In this document: piece by piece, positions 43,263 to 52,709 of the stretch
Position numbering within the stretch: position 1 is the first letter of the stretch
How the letters are laid out: each line of letters starts with the position of its first letter
Assembly (NCBI RefSeq): GCF_900119735.1
Contig: NZ_FPJW01000001.1
Location: forward strand, 1 to 64,000
From: Marinospirillum alkaliphilum DSM 21637
GTDB lineage: Bacteria > Pseudomonadota > Gammaproteobacteria > Pseudomonadales > Halomonadaceae
DNA: 64,000 nt
Direction: 5' to 3'
The notes under the pieces: model-generated
Database searches by the model: none
The model's input: only the letters and a program-made list of their open reading frames with translations
Told to the model about the DNA's origin: nothing
Translations under genes and position numbers: made by a program

Positions 43263-44786
43263 ATGATGGATTCCCTGTTGTTGACTGACCTGACCACTGA
43301 GCTGGCACCTGCCGTGCGTTTTCAGCGGCTGATTCAAGCCTTGCGGGAGGAGTTCAGCTGTGGTGCAGTGGCCCTGCTGAAAAAAGAAGATGAGGTGTTG
43401 CGTCCGGTGGCCGTGGCGGGCCTGGTTCGTGAAACCCTTGGGCGGCATTTTCGTGTGGCACAGCACCCCCGTCTGGCAACCCTGCTCAGCAGCCGCGAAC
43501 CGGTGATTTTTGATCCGCACAGCAATGTCCCGGATCCTTATGACGGTCTGCTGGATTCACTGGCCGGAGAACCCTTGCCGGTGCATGACTGCATGGGGGT
43601 GAGTCTGTATGTGGATGGTCAGCAGTGGGGTGTGTTGACGCTGGATTCACTGGTGCCCGGAACCTTTGGTCCCCAGTCTGCGGATCAGTTGAAGCAGTAC
43701 ACCCTGTTGATTGAAACCTTCATTCGTGTCACTCGTCTGGAACAGGAGCGCATGGCATTGCGCAGCCTGTCACGGCCATCAGAACATCTGGCAACACCTG
43801 CTTCCGGTTCGGAAATCATCACCCGTGACTCAGCCATCAGTCAGTTGCTGCATGAACTGGATGTGGTGGCTCAGTCCGATCTGCCCTTGTTGCTGCTGGG
43901 TGAAACCGGAGTCGGCAAGGAATTGTTTGCGCGTTTTGTGCATCAGCATTCGCGTCGCCGCAAGCAGCCGATGATTCATATCAACTGTGCTGCCCTGCCG
44001 GAATCACTGGCTGAAAGTGAGTTGTTCGGTCATGTCAGAGGTGCCTTTTCCGGTGCCACCCAGGATCGCCCCGGCAAGTTTGAAGCGGCACAGGGTGGCA
44101 CGCTGTTTCTTGATGAAGTCGGTGAGCTGCCGCTGAATATTCAGGCCAAGTTGTTGCGGGTGCTGCAGAGTGGTGAAATTCAGCGTCTGGGTTCGGATGC
44201 CACACATCAGGTGGATGTGCGGATTGTGGCAGCAACCAACCGCCATCTGCAGGAAGGTGTACGCAACGGTTCTTTCCGGGCTGATCTGTATCACCGGCTG
44301 TCTGTTTATCCGGTGCCGATTCCACCCTTGCGTGAGCGGCGTGAAGACCTGCTGTTGCTGGCCGGTCATTTTCTGGAATTGAATCGTGCTCGTCTGGGGG
44401 TGCGTTGCCTGCGCCTGTCGGCTGCAGCGGAAGCGGCGCTCTTGCAGTATGACTGGCCGGGTAATGTGCGGGAGCTGGAGCATGTGATCAGCCGTGCGGC
44501 GTTAAAAACCCTGGCACGTCAGGGGCGGTCGGATGACAGTGACTGGATCACCCTGGAGCCGGAAGAGCTGGATCTGCAAAGCAGTAAACCACCAGACCTG
44601 AAACTCGATGAACCCAGCCAAACGGCTGAGGTGCTGCCATTGAAACATCAGGTGGAAAGCTTGCAGCGTCAGGCCATCCGCCAGGCGCTGGAGCAGACAC
44701 AAGGCAGCTGGTCAGCCGCGGCCCGCCTGCTGGATCTGGACTCCAGTAACCTGCATAAACTGGCACGACGGCTGGGCATCAAGTAG
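43263..44786 (+). CDS. norR: Nitric-oxide-responsive sigma-54 activator NorR
   Basis: 507-aa sigma-54-dependent activator. The N-terminal GAF domain (~residues 15-160) has the NO-sensing non-haem iron site in E. coli NorR. The AAA+ domain has Walker A GETGVGKE, Walker B TLFLDEVGE and the sigma-54 loop written GAFSGA, with Ser replacing the usual Thr. The Fis-type HTH (WSAAARLLDLDSSNLHKLARRL) ends the protein. DSSNLHKLARRLG is typical of NorR and separates it from NtrC-like proteins. No norVW, hmp or norCB gene is in the window. Confidence 0.9.
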   Translation: MMDSLLLTDLTTELAPAVRFQRLIQALREEFSCGAVALLKKEDEVLRPVAVAGLVRETLGRHFRVAQHPRLATLLSSREPVIFDPHSNVPDPYDGLLDSLAGEPLPVHDCMGVSLYVDGQQWGVLTLDSLVPGTFGPQSADQLKQYTLLIETFIRVTRLEQERMALRSLSRPSEHLATPASGSEIITRDSAISQLLHELDVVAQSDLPLLLLGETGVGKELFARFVHQHSRRRKQPMIHINCAALPESLAESELFGHVRGAFSGATQDRPGKFEAAQGGTLFLDEVGELPLNIQAKLLRVLQSGEIQRLGSDATHQVDVRIVAATNRHLQEGVRNGSFRADLYHRLSVYPVPIPPLRERREDLLLLAGHFLELNRARLGVRCLRLSAAAEAALLQYDWPGNVRELEHVISRAALKTLARQGRSDDSDWITLEPEELDLQSSKPPDLKLDEPSQTAEVLPLKHQVESLQRQAIRQALEQTQGSWSAAARLLDLDSSNLHKLARRLGIK

Positions 44787-44885
44787 TTGCTTCCACAGAG
44801 TCTGACTCCTGAGTCGCTCACACTATTTGGCATTGAATGAAATATGAACCAGACTCCAGACTGTTCATACAGATGGAGAGCGCCG

Positions 44886-45338
44886 ATGAAACAACAAAAA
44901 CAAGCATTTGAGCCAGCCAACCCGAACTACCAGACTGAAGTTGGGCGCATCATGCATGCTGCGCCCTTTATGCAGTTGCTGGGTCTGGAGGTGGTGAAGG
45001 TGGCACCGGGCCACTGTGAGACTCGCCTGAAGATACGTCGTGAAGTGCAACAGCAGGATGGTTTTGTGCATGCCGGCGCACAGTGTTCGCTGGCGGATCA
45101 TACTGCCGGTGCTGCGGGTGCAACCCTTATTCCTGCAGGATTTATGGTGCTGACCGCAGACTTTAAAATCAGCCTGTTACGCCCGGTGTATGGCAAGGAA
45201 TTAAACTGTGTGGCGCGAGTGATCAAGCCGGGCAAGGGTTTGATTGTGGTGGAGTCTGATCTTTTTGCCGATCAGCAGCAGGATCGCCTGCTGGCGCGGG
45301 CTTCGGTGACTCTGGCGGTGGTACGCAAACCGGAATAG
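44886..45338 (+). CDS. PaaI-like hotdog-fold thioesterase
   Basis: 150-aa hotdog-fold protein. QQDGFVHAGAQCSLADHTAGAAGAT has the thioesterase active-site pattern, and GFMVLTADFKISLLRPVYGKEL follows. It belongs to the PaaI/YiiD-like group of acyl-CoA thioesterases and differs from the paaI gene of the phenylacetate cluster. GGAG with a 7-nt gap before ATG 44886 sets the start. It lies about 100 bp after norR with its own likely promoter. The substrate is unknown. Confidence 0.85.
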   Translation: MKQQKQAFEPANPNYQTEVGRIMHAAPFMQLLGLEVVKVAPGHCETRLKIRREVQQQDGFVHAGAQCSLADHTAGAAGATLIPAGFMVLTADFKISLLRPVYGKELNCVARVIKPGKGLIVVESDLFADQQQDRLLARASVTLAVVRKPE

Positions 45339-45345
45339 GCTTGTA

Positions 45346-45493
45346 TTAAGAAACCTCTGATTAACTACTTTGCTGGCTTATGCTGTGTTGAAATTGGCCT
45401 CAAAATGCTCATTTACTCTGTGTAAACTCCGCTTTTTCAGCCAATTTCGCCTTGCCTAACCTGCGCTCGTGACATTAATCAGAGGTTTCTTAA
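45346..45493. mobile_element. 148-bp MITE-like element with 19-bp terminal inverted repeats
   Basis: TTAAGAAACCTCTGATTAA (45346-45364) and TTAATCAGAGGTTTCTTAA (45475-45493) are perfect inverted repeats, and TTAA lies at both outer ends. The 110-bp interior has no reading frame of note. Size, lack of coding capacity and termini fit a non-autonomous miniature element. Related ends are seen at 31386-31418 and 37677-37703. No transposase gene is in the window and no target duplication beyond the TTAA could be shown. Confidence 0.7.
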
Positions 45494-45569
45494 CAAATTA
45501 TTATATCGAAAACTTGCATCAGGCTTACCTATAATCAAGGCCCCCGCTGCTTTGAGGCGAAGATTTCTG

Positions 45570-47264
45570 ATGCCAGTTTGCCGGTTACTGCTGTGTTTGC
45601 TGTTGCTGGTTGTGGCCACCACAACCAGTGCTGCCGTTTCGGTGATGGACAGGCACACCGGCCCGTTGGGGCAGGCGGTGGTTTATCTTGAAGACCCGCA
45701 GCAGCAACTGGATTATCAACAGGCTTATCAGCGTTGGTTGCAGGGTGATTTTGTACCGGGCACTGATGCAACCCTGACTTTTGGGATTGGTGGTGCCAGT
45801 GTCTGGCTGTTGCTGGAGCTGGACAACACCACACCACTCACTCAGTTTCGCCATCTGTTGCTGGATACCCCCTGGATTGATGAGGTGCACTTCCACGTTT
45901 TTCGGCACGGGGTGGAGATCAGTCGCTGGATCACCGGTGATAACTATCCCTTCACCGGTCGCAGCCAGTTGCAGACGGGTTTTGTCAAATCACTCGAACT
46001 GCGCCCTGGCCTGACTCAGGTGCTGATTCATGCGTCCACACCCGATCCGATGCTGGTGCCCCTGCGGGTGATGGATGATGCCGAACTGATGGATTTTTCA
46101 TTGCGTCGGGTATTCACCTATGGCCTGGGTTACGGTTTCCTGCTGGCACTGATCTTCTACAACACCGCACTTTATTTTGGTATTCGTGACCGGCGTTACC
46201 TGCTTTATGCGCTCTATCTGAGTGTATTCACCATTGCCAATTTCTCTTACACCGGCCATGGTTTTGCCTGGCTCTGGCCTGAGTCAGTGGAATGGCAACG
46301 CTGGGCGCAGCCGCTGCTGATGATCAGTTTTGGTTGTGCTGGTCTGCTTTTTGCCACCACTTTTCTGGATATGCGTCGCCACTGGCGTCCGGCTTATCGT
46401 GCCGCAGTTGTCAGTGTGGTGCTGGTATTGCTGGCTTTCACCCTCAGCCTGGTGCTGCAAAATCAGCCAATGGCACTGTTGGTGGCTTTTGTATTCATGC
46501 TGGTATTCACCCTGCTGATGTTGCTGATGGGGCTTTATCGCGTGCGGCAAGGCAGTGTCAGTGCACGTTTTTACCTGGCTGCCGTAGTGTTTGGTGCGGT
46601 GGGTACACTGGTGACCACCCTGTCGGTCTGGGGTGCACTGCCAAGCAGTGAGTGGACGTTTCGGGCGGCTGAAATGGGCATGCTGGTGGAGGCCACCCTG
46701 CTGGCACTGGCATTGGCATCACGCATTCGTCGTGCCCAGCAGCGCCAGCAGCAGGCCGAACTGGCAGCCAATACTGACTCACTGACACAGCTCAACAATC
46801 GCCGGGCACTGTATCAACGGGCCGAAACCTTCTGGGGTGTGGCTGAGCGGCGTAAAGTACCGCTCAGTGTGGTGGTGCTGGATATTGATCACTTCAAGGA
46901 TTTTAACGACACCTATGGCCATGCTTTTGGTGATGCGGTACTGCAGCGCTTAGGTCAGTGCATTCGTGAGAACATTCGTGAGCAGGATCTGGCGGCTCGC
47001 TGGGGTGGTGAGGAGTTCATCATCCTGATGCCCAACACCACCCTGGACAAGGCAGTCACCTTTGCCGGGCGCTTGCTGGAAGTGTTGCGAAACACGCTGA
47101 TGGAATATGAGGGGGAAAGGGTGCAGATTACTGCCAGTTTTGGTGTGGCGCAGATTGAACGGCAGGATCTGAATCTGGATGACCTGATCCAGCGAGCGGA
47201 TCAGGCTTTGTACCAGGCCAAACATGAAGGCCGCAACCGGGTGTGCAGTTGCGGCCAGATGTAG
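45570..47264 (+). CDS. 7TMR-DISM membrane-bound diguanylate cyclase
   Basis: 564-aa sensor cyclase. After a signal peptide (LLLCLLLLVVATTTSAA) comes a 7TMR-DISM extracellular domain (~residues 25-175: GGASVWLLLELDNTT), then seven membrane helices (~180-385) and a C-terminal GGDEF domain. The active site is GGEEF in AARWGGEEFIIL, and an RXXD I-site (REQD) lies five residues before it, so product inhibition by c-di-GMP is likely. ATG 45570 is listed; a TTG at 45552 would add MRRRFL and give a more basic signal-peptide start. A TATAAT at 45531-45536 may be its -10 box. Confidence 0.9.
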   Translation: MPVCRLLLCLLLLVVATTTSAAVSVMDRHTGPLGQAVVYLEDPQQQLDYQQAYQRWLQGDFVPGTDATLTFGIGGASVWLLLELDNTTPLTQFRHLLLDTPWIDEVHFHVFRHGVEISRWITGDNYPFTGRSQLQTGFVKSLELRPGLTQVLIHASTPDPMLVPLRVMDDAELMDFSLRRVFTYGLGYGFLLALIFYNTALYFGIRDRRYLLYALYLSVFTIANFSYTGHGFAWLWPESVEWQRWAQPLLMISFGCAGLLFATTFLDMRRHWRPAYRAAVVSVVLVLLAFTLSLVLQNQPMALLVAFVFMLVFTLLMLLMGLYRVRQGSVSARFYLAAVVFGAVGTLVTTLSVWGALPSSEWTFRAAEMGMLVEATLLALALASRIRRAQQRQQQAELAANTDSLTQLNNRRALYQRAETFWGVAERRKVPLSVVVLDIDHFKDFNDTYGHAFGDAVLQRLGQCIRENIREQDLAARWGGEEFIILMPNTTLDKAVTFAGRLLEVLRNTLMEYEGERVQITASFGVAQIERQDLNLDDLIQRADQALYQAKHEGRNRVCSCGQM

Positions 47265-47282
47265 CACTGTTTCCTGATCACC

Positions 47283-47558
47283 TTAATAAAGTGCCTGGCT
47301 TTCTTCCACCACTTCTTTCAGCAGTTCCAGAAACAACTGGTCTGCTTCGGTACGCTCTTCCGGGGTCATCGGGATTTTCACCAGGGTTTCAGCGGTGATG
47401 TCATCAGCCACCTTGTCCAGCATCTTGTGATCGCCGTAATGGCGCTTGGCAATTTCCAGGGTTTTTTCCAGGGTGCCCGGTTCCAGCAGCAGTTTTTTCA
47501 GGAACTGGCGCAGTTCGGACAGGGCGCGGGCTTTACTCATTTCTGTTGAGCTGCTCAT
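47283..47558 (-). CDS. Small hypothetical protein
   Basis: 91-aa acidic, mostly helical protein that I do not recognise. It contains KARALSELRQFLKKLLLEPG, KRHYGDHKMLDKVADDITAETLVKIPMTPEERTEAD and ends in LLKEVVEESQALY. There is no signal peptide, membrane helix or cysteine motif. AAGGAG 7 nt before the ATG supports the start. It is convergent with the diguanylate cyclase and lies alone on this strand, so it is a likely real but uncharacterised gene. Confidence 0.7.
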   Translation of the reverse strand: MSSSTEMSKARALSELRQFLKKLLLEPGTLEKTLEIAKRHYGDHKMLDKVADDITAETLVKIPMTPEERTEADQLFLELLKEVVEESQALY

Positions 47559-47703
47559 GAACAGGCTCCTTGTCTGTGGGTTTGCATAAAGGGCATGGCT
47601 TTAATCTTACTGGATTTTTACCCCATTTGCGGTTTTTTTATCATGCCAGTCAATTGCCGAACCTCTGGTCTGTTGCAGTCTTTGAGATTTCCACGACTTT
47701 TAG

Positions 47704-48759
<1,056 letters not shown>

Positions 48760-48762
48760 TGC

Positions 48763-48776
48763 GGTACAGCTTTTGC
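48763..48776 (+). promoter_or_regulatory. Candidate sigma-54 promoter of the NifX-like gene
   Basis: GG-TACAGCTTTT-GC has the invariant GG and GC with a 10-nt gap, and TTGC at the -12 end. The -24 half is weak (CGGTACA against TGGCACG). Transcription would start near 48788, 36 nt before the NifX-like ATG. I found no NifA site TGT-N10-ACA in the 150 bp upstream. Confidence 0.35.
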
Positions 48777-48823
48777 TTGTGTTCGCCTGAAGGGTTCATT
48801 CATCAGCCGATCAGGAGAGGTAC

Positions 48824-49222
48824 ATGCGCATTGCAGCTGCCAGCCGTGACGGTGTGACACTTGCCGGGCACCTAGGCAAGTGTGACCGCTGGATTGTTTA
48901 TGAAGTGACAAGTGATGTTGACGGGGAGCCGACGCTACAGGAAGTGGAGCGGGTGCATCTGCCAAAAGCGCTGGTTTTTCACCATTTCAGGGATGACTGC
49001 CCTCACCCGCTGGGCGATTGTGTGGCGGTGCTGGGGGCCAGTGCCGGTGACAACTTCATCCGCAAGATGCAACAGCGGGGAATGACTGCGCTGCTCACGG
49101 CGGAAACTGACCCGCGGCAGGCCGTGCTGGATTATTGCCGCAACAACCTGCCGCCGCCAAAACCCCGCCCTATCGGCAGCCTGATCTGCAAGGTGCATGA
49201 CCTGCTGTCGTCAGACAAATGA
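48824..49222 (+). CDS. NifX/NifB-type dinitrogenase iron-molybdenum cofactor domain protein
   Basis: 132-aa protein made of the Di-Nase FeMo-co-binding domain, also seen in NifX, NifY and the C-terminus of NifB. It begins MRIAAASRDGVTLAGHLGKCDRWIVYEV, like the corresponding fold of NifB, and has FHHFRDDCPHPLGDCVAVLGASAGDNFIRKMQQRGM. Such solitary copies may bind NifB-co or other metal clusters. It lies 35 kb from the nif genes and between adenine deaminase and a LOG gene. GGAGAGGTAC before the ATG supports the start. Confidence 0.82.
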   Translation: MRIAAASRDGVTLAGHLGKCDRWIVYEVTSDVDGEPTLQEVERVHLPKALVFHHFRDDCPHPLGDCVAVLGASAGDNFIRKMQQRGMTALLTAETDPRQAVLDYCRNNLPPPKPRPIGSLICKVHDLLSSDK

Positions 49223-49229
49223 TGGCTGC

Positions 49230-49790
49230 TTATCCCCACTTGTGACGCGGTGGCTGATAATCGCGGATGCCTTGCAGCAGTGCTTCAGGTTCAGCGGTGC
49301 GAATCAGCATCGCGGCATGTTCCGGTTTCAGGAAGCCGCTGTCTGTCATGCGATCAATCATGTTCAGCAGTGGATCATAAAAGCCGTTGACGTTAAAAAA
49401 GGCGCAGGGTTTGCGGTGATAACCCAGTTGCCCCCAGGTCCAGGTTTCAAAAATCTCCTCCAGGGTGCCAGCTCCACCGGGCAGTGCCACAAAGGCGTCA
49501 GCCAGCTCAGCCATGCGGGCTTTGCGCTGATGCATGTCGGCCACCACGGTCAGCTCAGTCAGTCCGGTGTGAGCCACTTCTTTTTCTTTCAGGGCTTCAG
49601 GAATCACACCATACACCTTGCCGCCACCGTCCAGCACGGCATCAGCGATGCAACCCATCAGCCCGGTGCGGCCACCGCCATACACCAGATCCACCCCCTG
49701 GGCGGCCATAAACAGTCCCAGCTCACGAGTGGTCTGGGTATAAAGCGGGTCATGGCCGGAGCTGGAACCACAGAAAACTGCCAGTTTCAT
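49230..49790 (-). CDS. LOG family protein (nucleoside 5'-monophosphate phosphoribohydrolase)
   Basis: 186-aa protein of the LOG/TIGR00730 family. The signatures are VYGGGRTGLMGCIADAVL and LPGGAGTLEEIFETWTWGQLGYHRKP, with the PGGXGTXXE motif. LOG enzymes release cytokinin bases from their riboside monophosphates and in bacteria also hydrolyse AMP or purine nucleotides. Its neighbour adenine deaminase would act on the freed adenine, which is suggestive but not proof of a joint role. It is convergent with the NifX-like gene. Confidence 0.93.
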   Translation of the reverse strand: MKLAVFCGSSSGHDPLYTQTTRELGLFMAAQGVDLVYGGGRTGLMGCIADAVLDGGGKVYGVIPEALKEKEVAHTGLTELTVVADMHQRKARMAELADAFVALPGGAGTLEEIFETWTWGQLGYHRKPCAFFNVNGFYDPLLNMIDRMTDSGFLKPEHAAMLIRTAEPEALLQGIRDYQPPRHKWG

Positions 49791-49810
49791 TGTCGAGAAA
49801 ATCCTTGTGT

Positions 49811-50458
49811 TCAGGGACAGTCACTGACCTGTTGACGGGCAACACGCATCAGGCTGCCAGCTGTCATCCGATTGGCGGCAGTCAGGCGCATGCCGCTGCT
49901 TTGCAGGCCGCGAGCCGTCCAGTTGTTACAGGTGTTGAAGAGGTGATAGTGCCCATTAGCCTGATGAAAATCACTTTGCCCATAACGCCCAGAGCCCAGG
50001 TGCAGCCGTCTGCCATCTGCATCCTGCTGGTAACTCTGTTGCAGGAAAGTCAGCAAGGATGCCAGCTCAGCATCGGTCAGACAATGATGCAGGCGTTCGG
50101 TACCGGGTAGCGATTGGTCCGGATGGTCAGTCAGTGCCACCTGATGCATCACGGTTGGACTGGGCCAGAAGAGTGCCCTGGCACCCAGCCACAGGCTTTT
50201 CTGTTCAGCACGATAATAACCGGCATCCCCCCAACCGAACTCATACCAGCCAGCATCCGGCAAGCCGCTGCTCATCGTGGGCAGGTGGTGTTTGATCTGA
50301 TCAGCAGGCAAAGCCAGGCCAGTATGCCAGCCATGATTGATGATCACCAGCGGATGGCGGGGTAATGCATCACTGGTGTTTTTCAGTGGTTTCACTGCTT
50401 CCGGCGTCGCTGTGCAAGCGGTCAGTAAAAGCAGTGGCAACAGCAGGATTGCCTTCAT
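49811..50458 (-). CDS. DUF2459/TIGR02117 family lipoprotein
   Basis: 215-aa exported protein. MKAILLLPLLLLTACTATP is a lipoprotein signal with a lipobox cysteine at residue 15. The mature part has HPLVIINHGWHTGLALPA, YEFGWGDAGYYRAE and FNTCNNWTARGL, the blocks of the family formerly called DUF2459. Function is unknown. The ATG at 50458 was preferred to the upstream start at 50491 because it begins the signal peptide. It is 20 bp downstream of nothing functional on this strand; the LOG gene follows it by 20 bp. Confidence 0.85.
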   Translation of the reverse strand: MKAILLLPLLLLTACTATPEAVKPLKNTSDALPRHPLVIINHGWHTGLALPADQIKHHLPTMSSGLPDAGWYEFGWGDAGYYRAEQKSLWLGARALFWPSPTVMHQVALTDHPDQSLPGTERLHHCLTDAELASLLTFLQQSYQQDADGRRLHLGSGRYGQSDFHQANGHYHLFNTCNNWTARGLQSSGMRLTAANRMTAGSLMRVARQQVSDCP

Positions 50459-50601
50459 GGTGGGGTCATTGTTTCGACATGAAATGGCCATATTTTTTAA
50501 ACACCTCTGTCATGCAGCTGCTTCAAGGTATTCATCCAGAAACGGGCAGGGAAGCTCGGTGATTTTTGATTTCCCTTTCCCATAAACTGGAGTGAAGCAC
50601 G

Positions 50602-51259
50602 ATGAAGATGAAGAAAAAAGCCCTGCTGGCTGCCGGTGCGCTGGCTTTGTCCACCCTGTTTTCAACGGCTGGAATGGCCGCAAACCCACCTGCTTCCTGC
50701 GTGCCCAGCCGTTGGTGAGTCTGGCACGTCCTTCATATGCCTCCATTTTTATTGTGCCGGAAAACAGCCCTTATCAGACGTTGGCTGATCTGAAGGGTGC
50801 GCGTATTTCAATGAAAAGTGTCGGCTCCACCACCGGTCATATCATTCCAGCTTACATGTTGGTGGAAGCAGGATTGGATGTGGATCGTGATGTGCGCATT
50901 CTGAATCTTGGTGGCACCTTGTTTGAAGCGTTGATTTCCGGTGATGTGCAGGCTGCTGCCACCGGTGTACGTGACTGGGATGGTTTCATCAAGCGTACCG
51001 GTGGCGGTTACCGTATTCTGGCGCAGTCACCGCAGATGCCGGATGATCTGGTGGTGGCTGGTCCACACATTGATCCGACCTGCGTGGCGTACATTCGTGA
51101 TGCCATGATGAAAAATGGTGATGCGTTGATTCAGGCAACCCTGAAGCCGGAAGGCCGTGAGCGTTATCGGGGTGCCCGTCTGATGGCGGTGAATGATGCC
51201 AGTTATGACGTAGTGCGGTGCGCAAGGCTTATGCCGCACTGGGTCTGAAGGCGGAATAA
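50602..51259 (+). pseudogene. phnD: Broken phosphonate-binding protein gene phnD
   Basis: The first frame gives a normal signal peptide (MKMKKKALLAAGALALSTL to TAGMAANPPA) but ends at a TGA at 50716-50718. The second, shifted frame continues from about 50700 with PhnD sequence (SLARPSYASIFIV, DLKGARISMKSVGSTTGHIIP, then RDWDGFI). Near 51210 the frame shifts again before the expected C-terminus VRKAYAALGLKAE and TAA. About 80-90 N-terminal residues of the mature domain appear to be missing. So the gene has an internal deletion plus a frameshift and is not functional. It precedes an open phnC. Confidence 0.82.
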
Positions 51260-51261
51260 GC

Positions 51262-52050
51262 ATGGATGTTTGTCTTCAGAACGTTGGCAAAATCTGGCCA
51301 GATGGAACACCAGTACTGGATTCAGTGGATCTGTCGATTGCTTCTGGTGAAGGGGTGGTGCTGTTGGGTGCCAATGGCTGTGGTAAATCCACGCTGCTGC
51401 GTTGCATGCTGGGACTGGAATCCATCAGTCGGGGCGAAATCCGCATGGGTGAAGTCTCCCTGACACGTGCACGAGGTGGAGAGTTGCGTCGCCTGCGTAG
51501 TCGCATTGGCAGCGTATTCCAGCAGTTTAATCTGGTGAACAATTTGTCAGTGTTCCAGAACGTGCTGTTCGGACGACTGGGCAATGATGGGCTGTTACGC
51601 AGCTTGAATCTGACCTGCAGTGCGACCACTCGGGATCGTGCCATGCACTGTCTGGAGCGTGTGGGGCTGGCTCATCTGGCTCAGCGCAGAACAGATCACC
51701 TGTCTGGCGGGCAGCAGCAGCGAGTCGCCATTGCCCGTATGTTGATGCAGGATGCCCGACTGGTCTTTGCGGATGAGCCGGTGGCCAGCCTGGACCCTCG
51801 TGCCGGGCGTGAGGTCATGGATCTGCTGTTTGAAATTGTGCATGAACATCGACTGACCGTGGTTTGTGTATTGCACCAGCTGGAGTTGGCTTCAGAATAT
51901 GCTGATCGATTGGTGGGGCTGAAAAACGGGCGAGTGGTGCTGGATGGCAAGCCGTCCGGCATCAGCCCGGAAGCGCTGGCCGAACTTTATGTGGGTGAGG
52001 ACCTGGCTGACGATACTGACGCAATGGGAGGTGTTTATGCCTACCAGTGA
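51262..52050 (+). CDS. phnC: Phosphonate-type ABC transporter ATP-binding protein
   Basis: 262-aa ATPase with Walker A GANGCGKST, Q-loop FQQFNLV, signature LSGGQQQRVAIAR, Walker B LVFADEPVASLDP and H-loop CVLHQ. Order and length match PhnC. The reading frame is intact, but both its partners, the binding protein upstream and the permease downstream, are broken. It is therefore likely to be inactive in transport unless it pairs with another system. Its end overlaps the remnant of phnE by 14 bp. Confidence 0.85.
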   Translation: MDVCLQNVGKIWPDGTPVLDSVDLSIASGEGVVLLGANGCGKSTLLRCMLGLESISRGEIRMGEVSLTRARGGELRRLRSRIGSVFQQFNLVNNLSVFQNVLFGRLGNDGLLRSLNLTCSATTRDRAMHCLERVGLAHLAQRRTDHLSGGQQQRVAIARMLMQDARLVFADEPVASLDPRAGREVMDLLFEIVHEHRLTVVCVLHQLELASEYADRLVGLKNGRVVLDGKPSGISPEALAELYVGEDLADDTDAMGGVYAYQ

Positions 52051-52487
52051 GTCGCGTTATCAGCAGCCGCAGCGCTTTCAGAATCCTTCGGTGTTTATGT
52101 GGGTGGTGCTGCTGGTGTTTCTGGCCATTGTGATGGATACCATTGGTTTTTTGTGCACGGTTTTTTTCCGAGCGGATCGAGGAAATTAATCCCAAACCAG
52201 GCATGGCATTAAAAGCCGCTGGCGCATCACGTACAGCCGTGGTGGCGGGAGCCATTCTGCCAGAATGTTTCCCTTCCTTTGTGGCAACCAGCCTGTACAG
52301 TGTTGAAAAAGCCGTGCGCAGTGCAGTGGTATTGGGTCTGGTAGGTGCGGGTGGTATTGGCGTGGAGTTGACCTCTGCGATGAACCTGTTCCGTTACAAC
52401 GAAGCCATCAGCATCATTTTGGTGATTCTGGTGGTGGTGATTGCTGTGGAACAGGTGGCCAAGGCCATACGTAAGTGCATTATTTAA
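52037..52487 (+). pseudogene. phnE: Broken phosphonate permease gene phnE
   Basis: The first frame gives an N-terminus like PhnE (RYQQPQRFQNPSVFMWVVLLVFLAIVMDTIGFLC) and ends at TAA 52188-52190. A second frame begins at about 52165 with IEEINPKPGMALKAAGASRT and carries the permease C-terminus (GLVGAGGIGVELTSAMNLF, then AIRK). The central transmembrane part, of roughly 130-160 residues, is gone. The two halves are out of frame, so this is a deletion derivative and not a sequencing slip alone. Confidence 0.82.
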
Positions 52488-52523
52488 ACCTGAATTAACC
52501 CTTGCATCACGGCGTGCTGTCTT

Positions 52524-52569
52524 GCCGCTGCCCTTCTTCTCCGAAGATCAAAGGTGCAGCGGCTTTTTT
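52524..52569 (+). terminator. Rho-independent terminator after the phn remnant
   Basis: GCCGCTGC (52524-52531) and GCAGCGGC (52556-52563) pair perfectly around a 24-nt loop and are followed by TTTTTTG. The remaining gap to 52709 contains no gene that I can support. Confidence 0.82.
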
Positions 52570-52709
52570 GTGTCTTGTTGTTTTGCGCCTCAGAAAATGG
52601 AGGATTGTTTTAAATGTATGAGCACCCAGGAATTATTCAGTGAGTTTTGTTGTGCTTTATGATTTGATGTTGCGCTCTTGCCTCTTGATCTCTGTCTGCA
52701 ACAACTGAA

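Noticed and set aside
50592-51248. Intact 218-codon substrate-binding protein
   Set aside because: The open frame begins in non-homologous sequence upstream. The signal peptide and the C-terminus lie in other frames, so it is a broken phnD.
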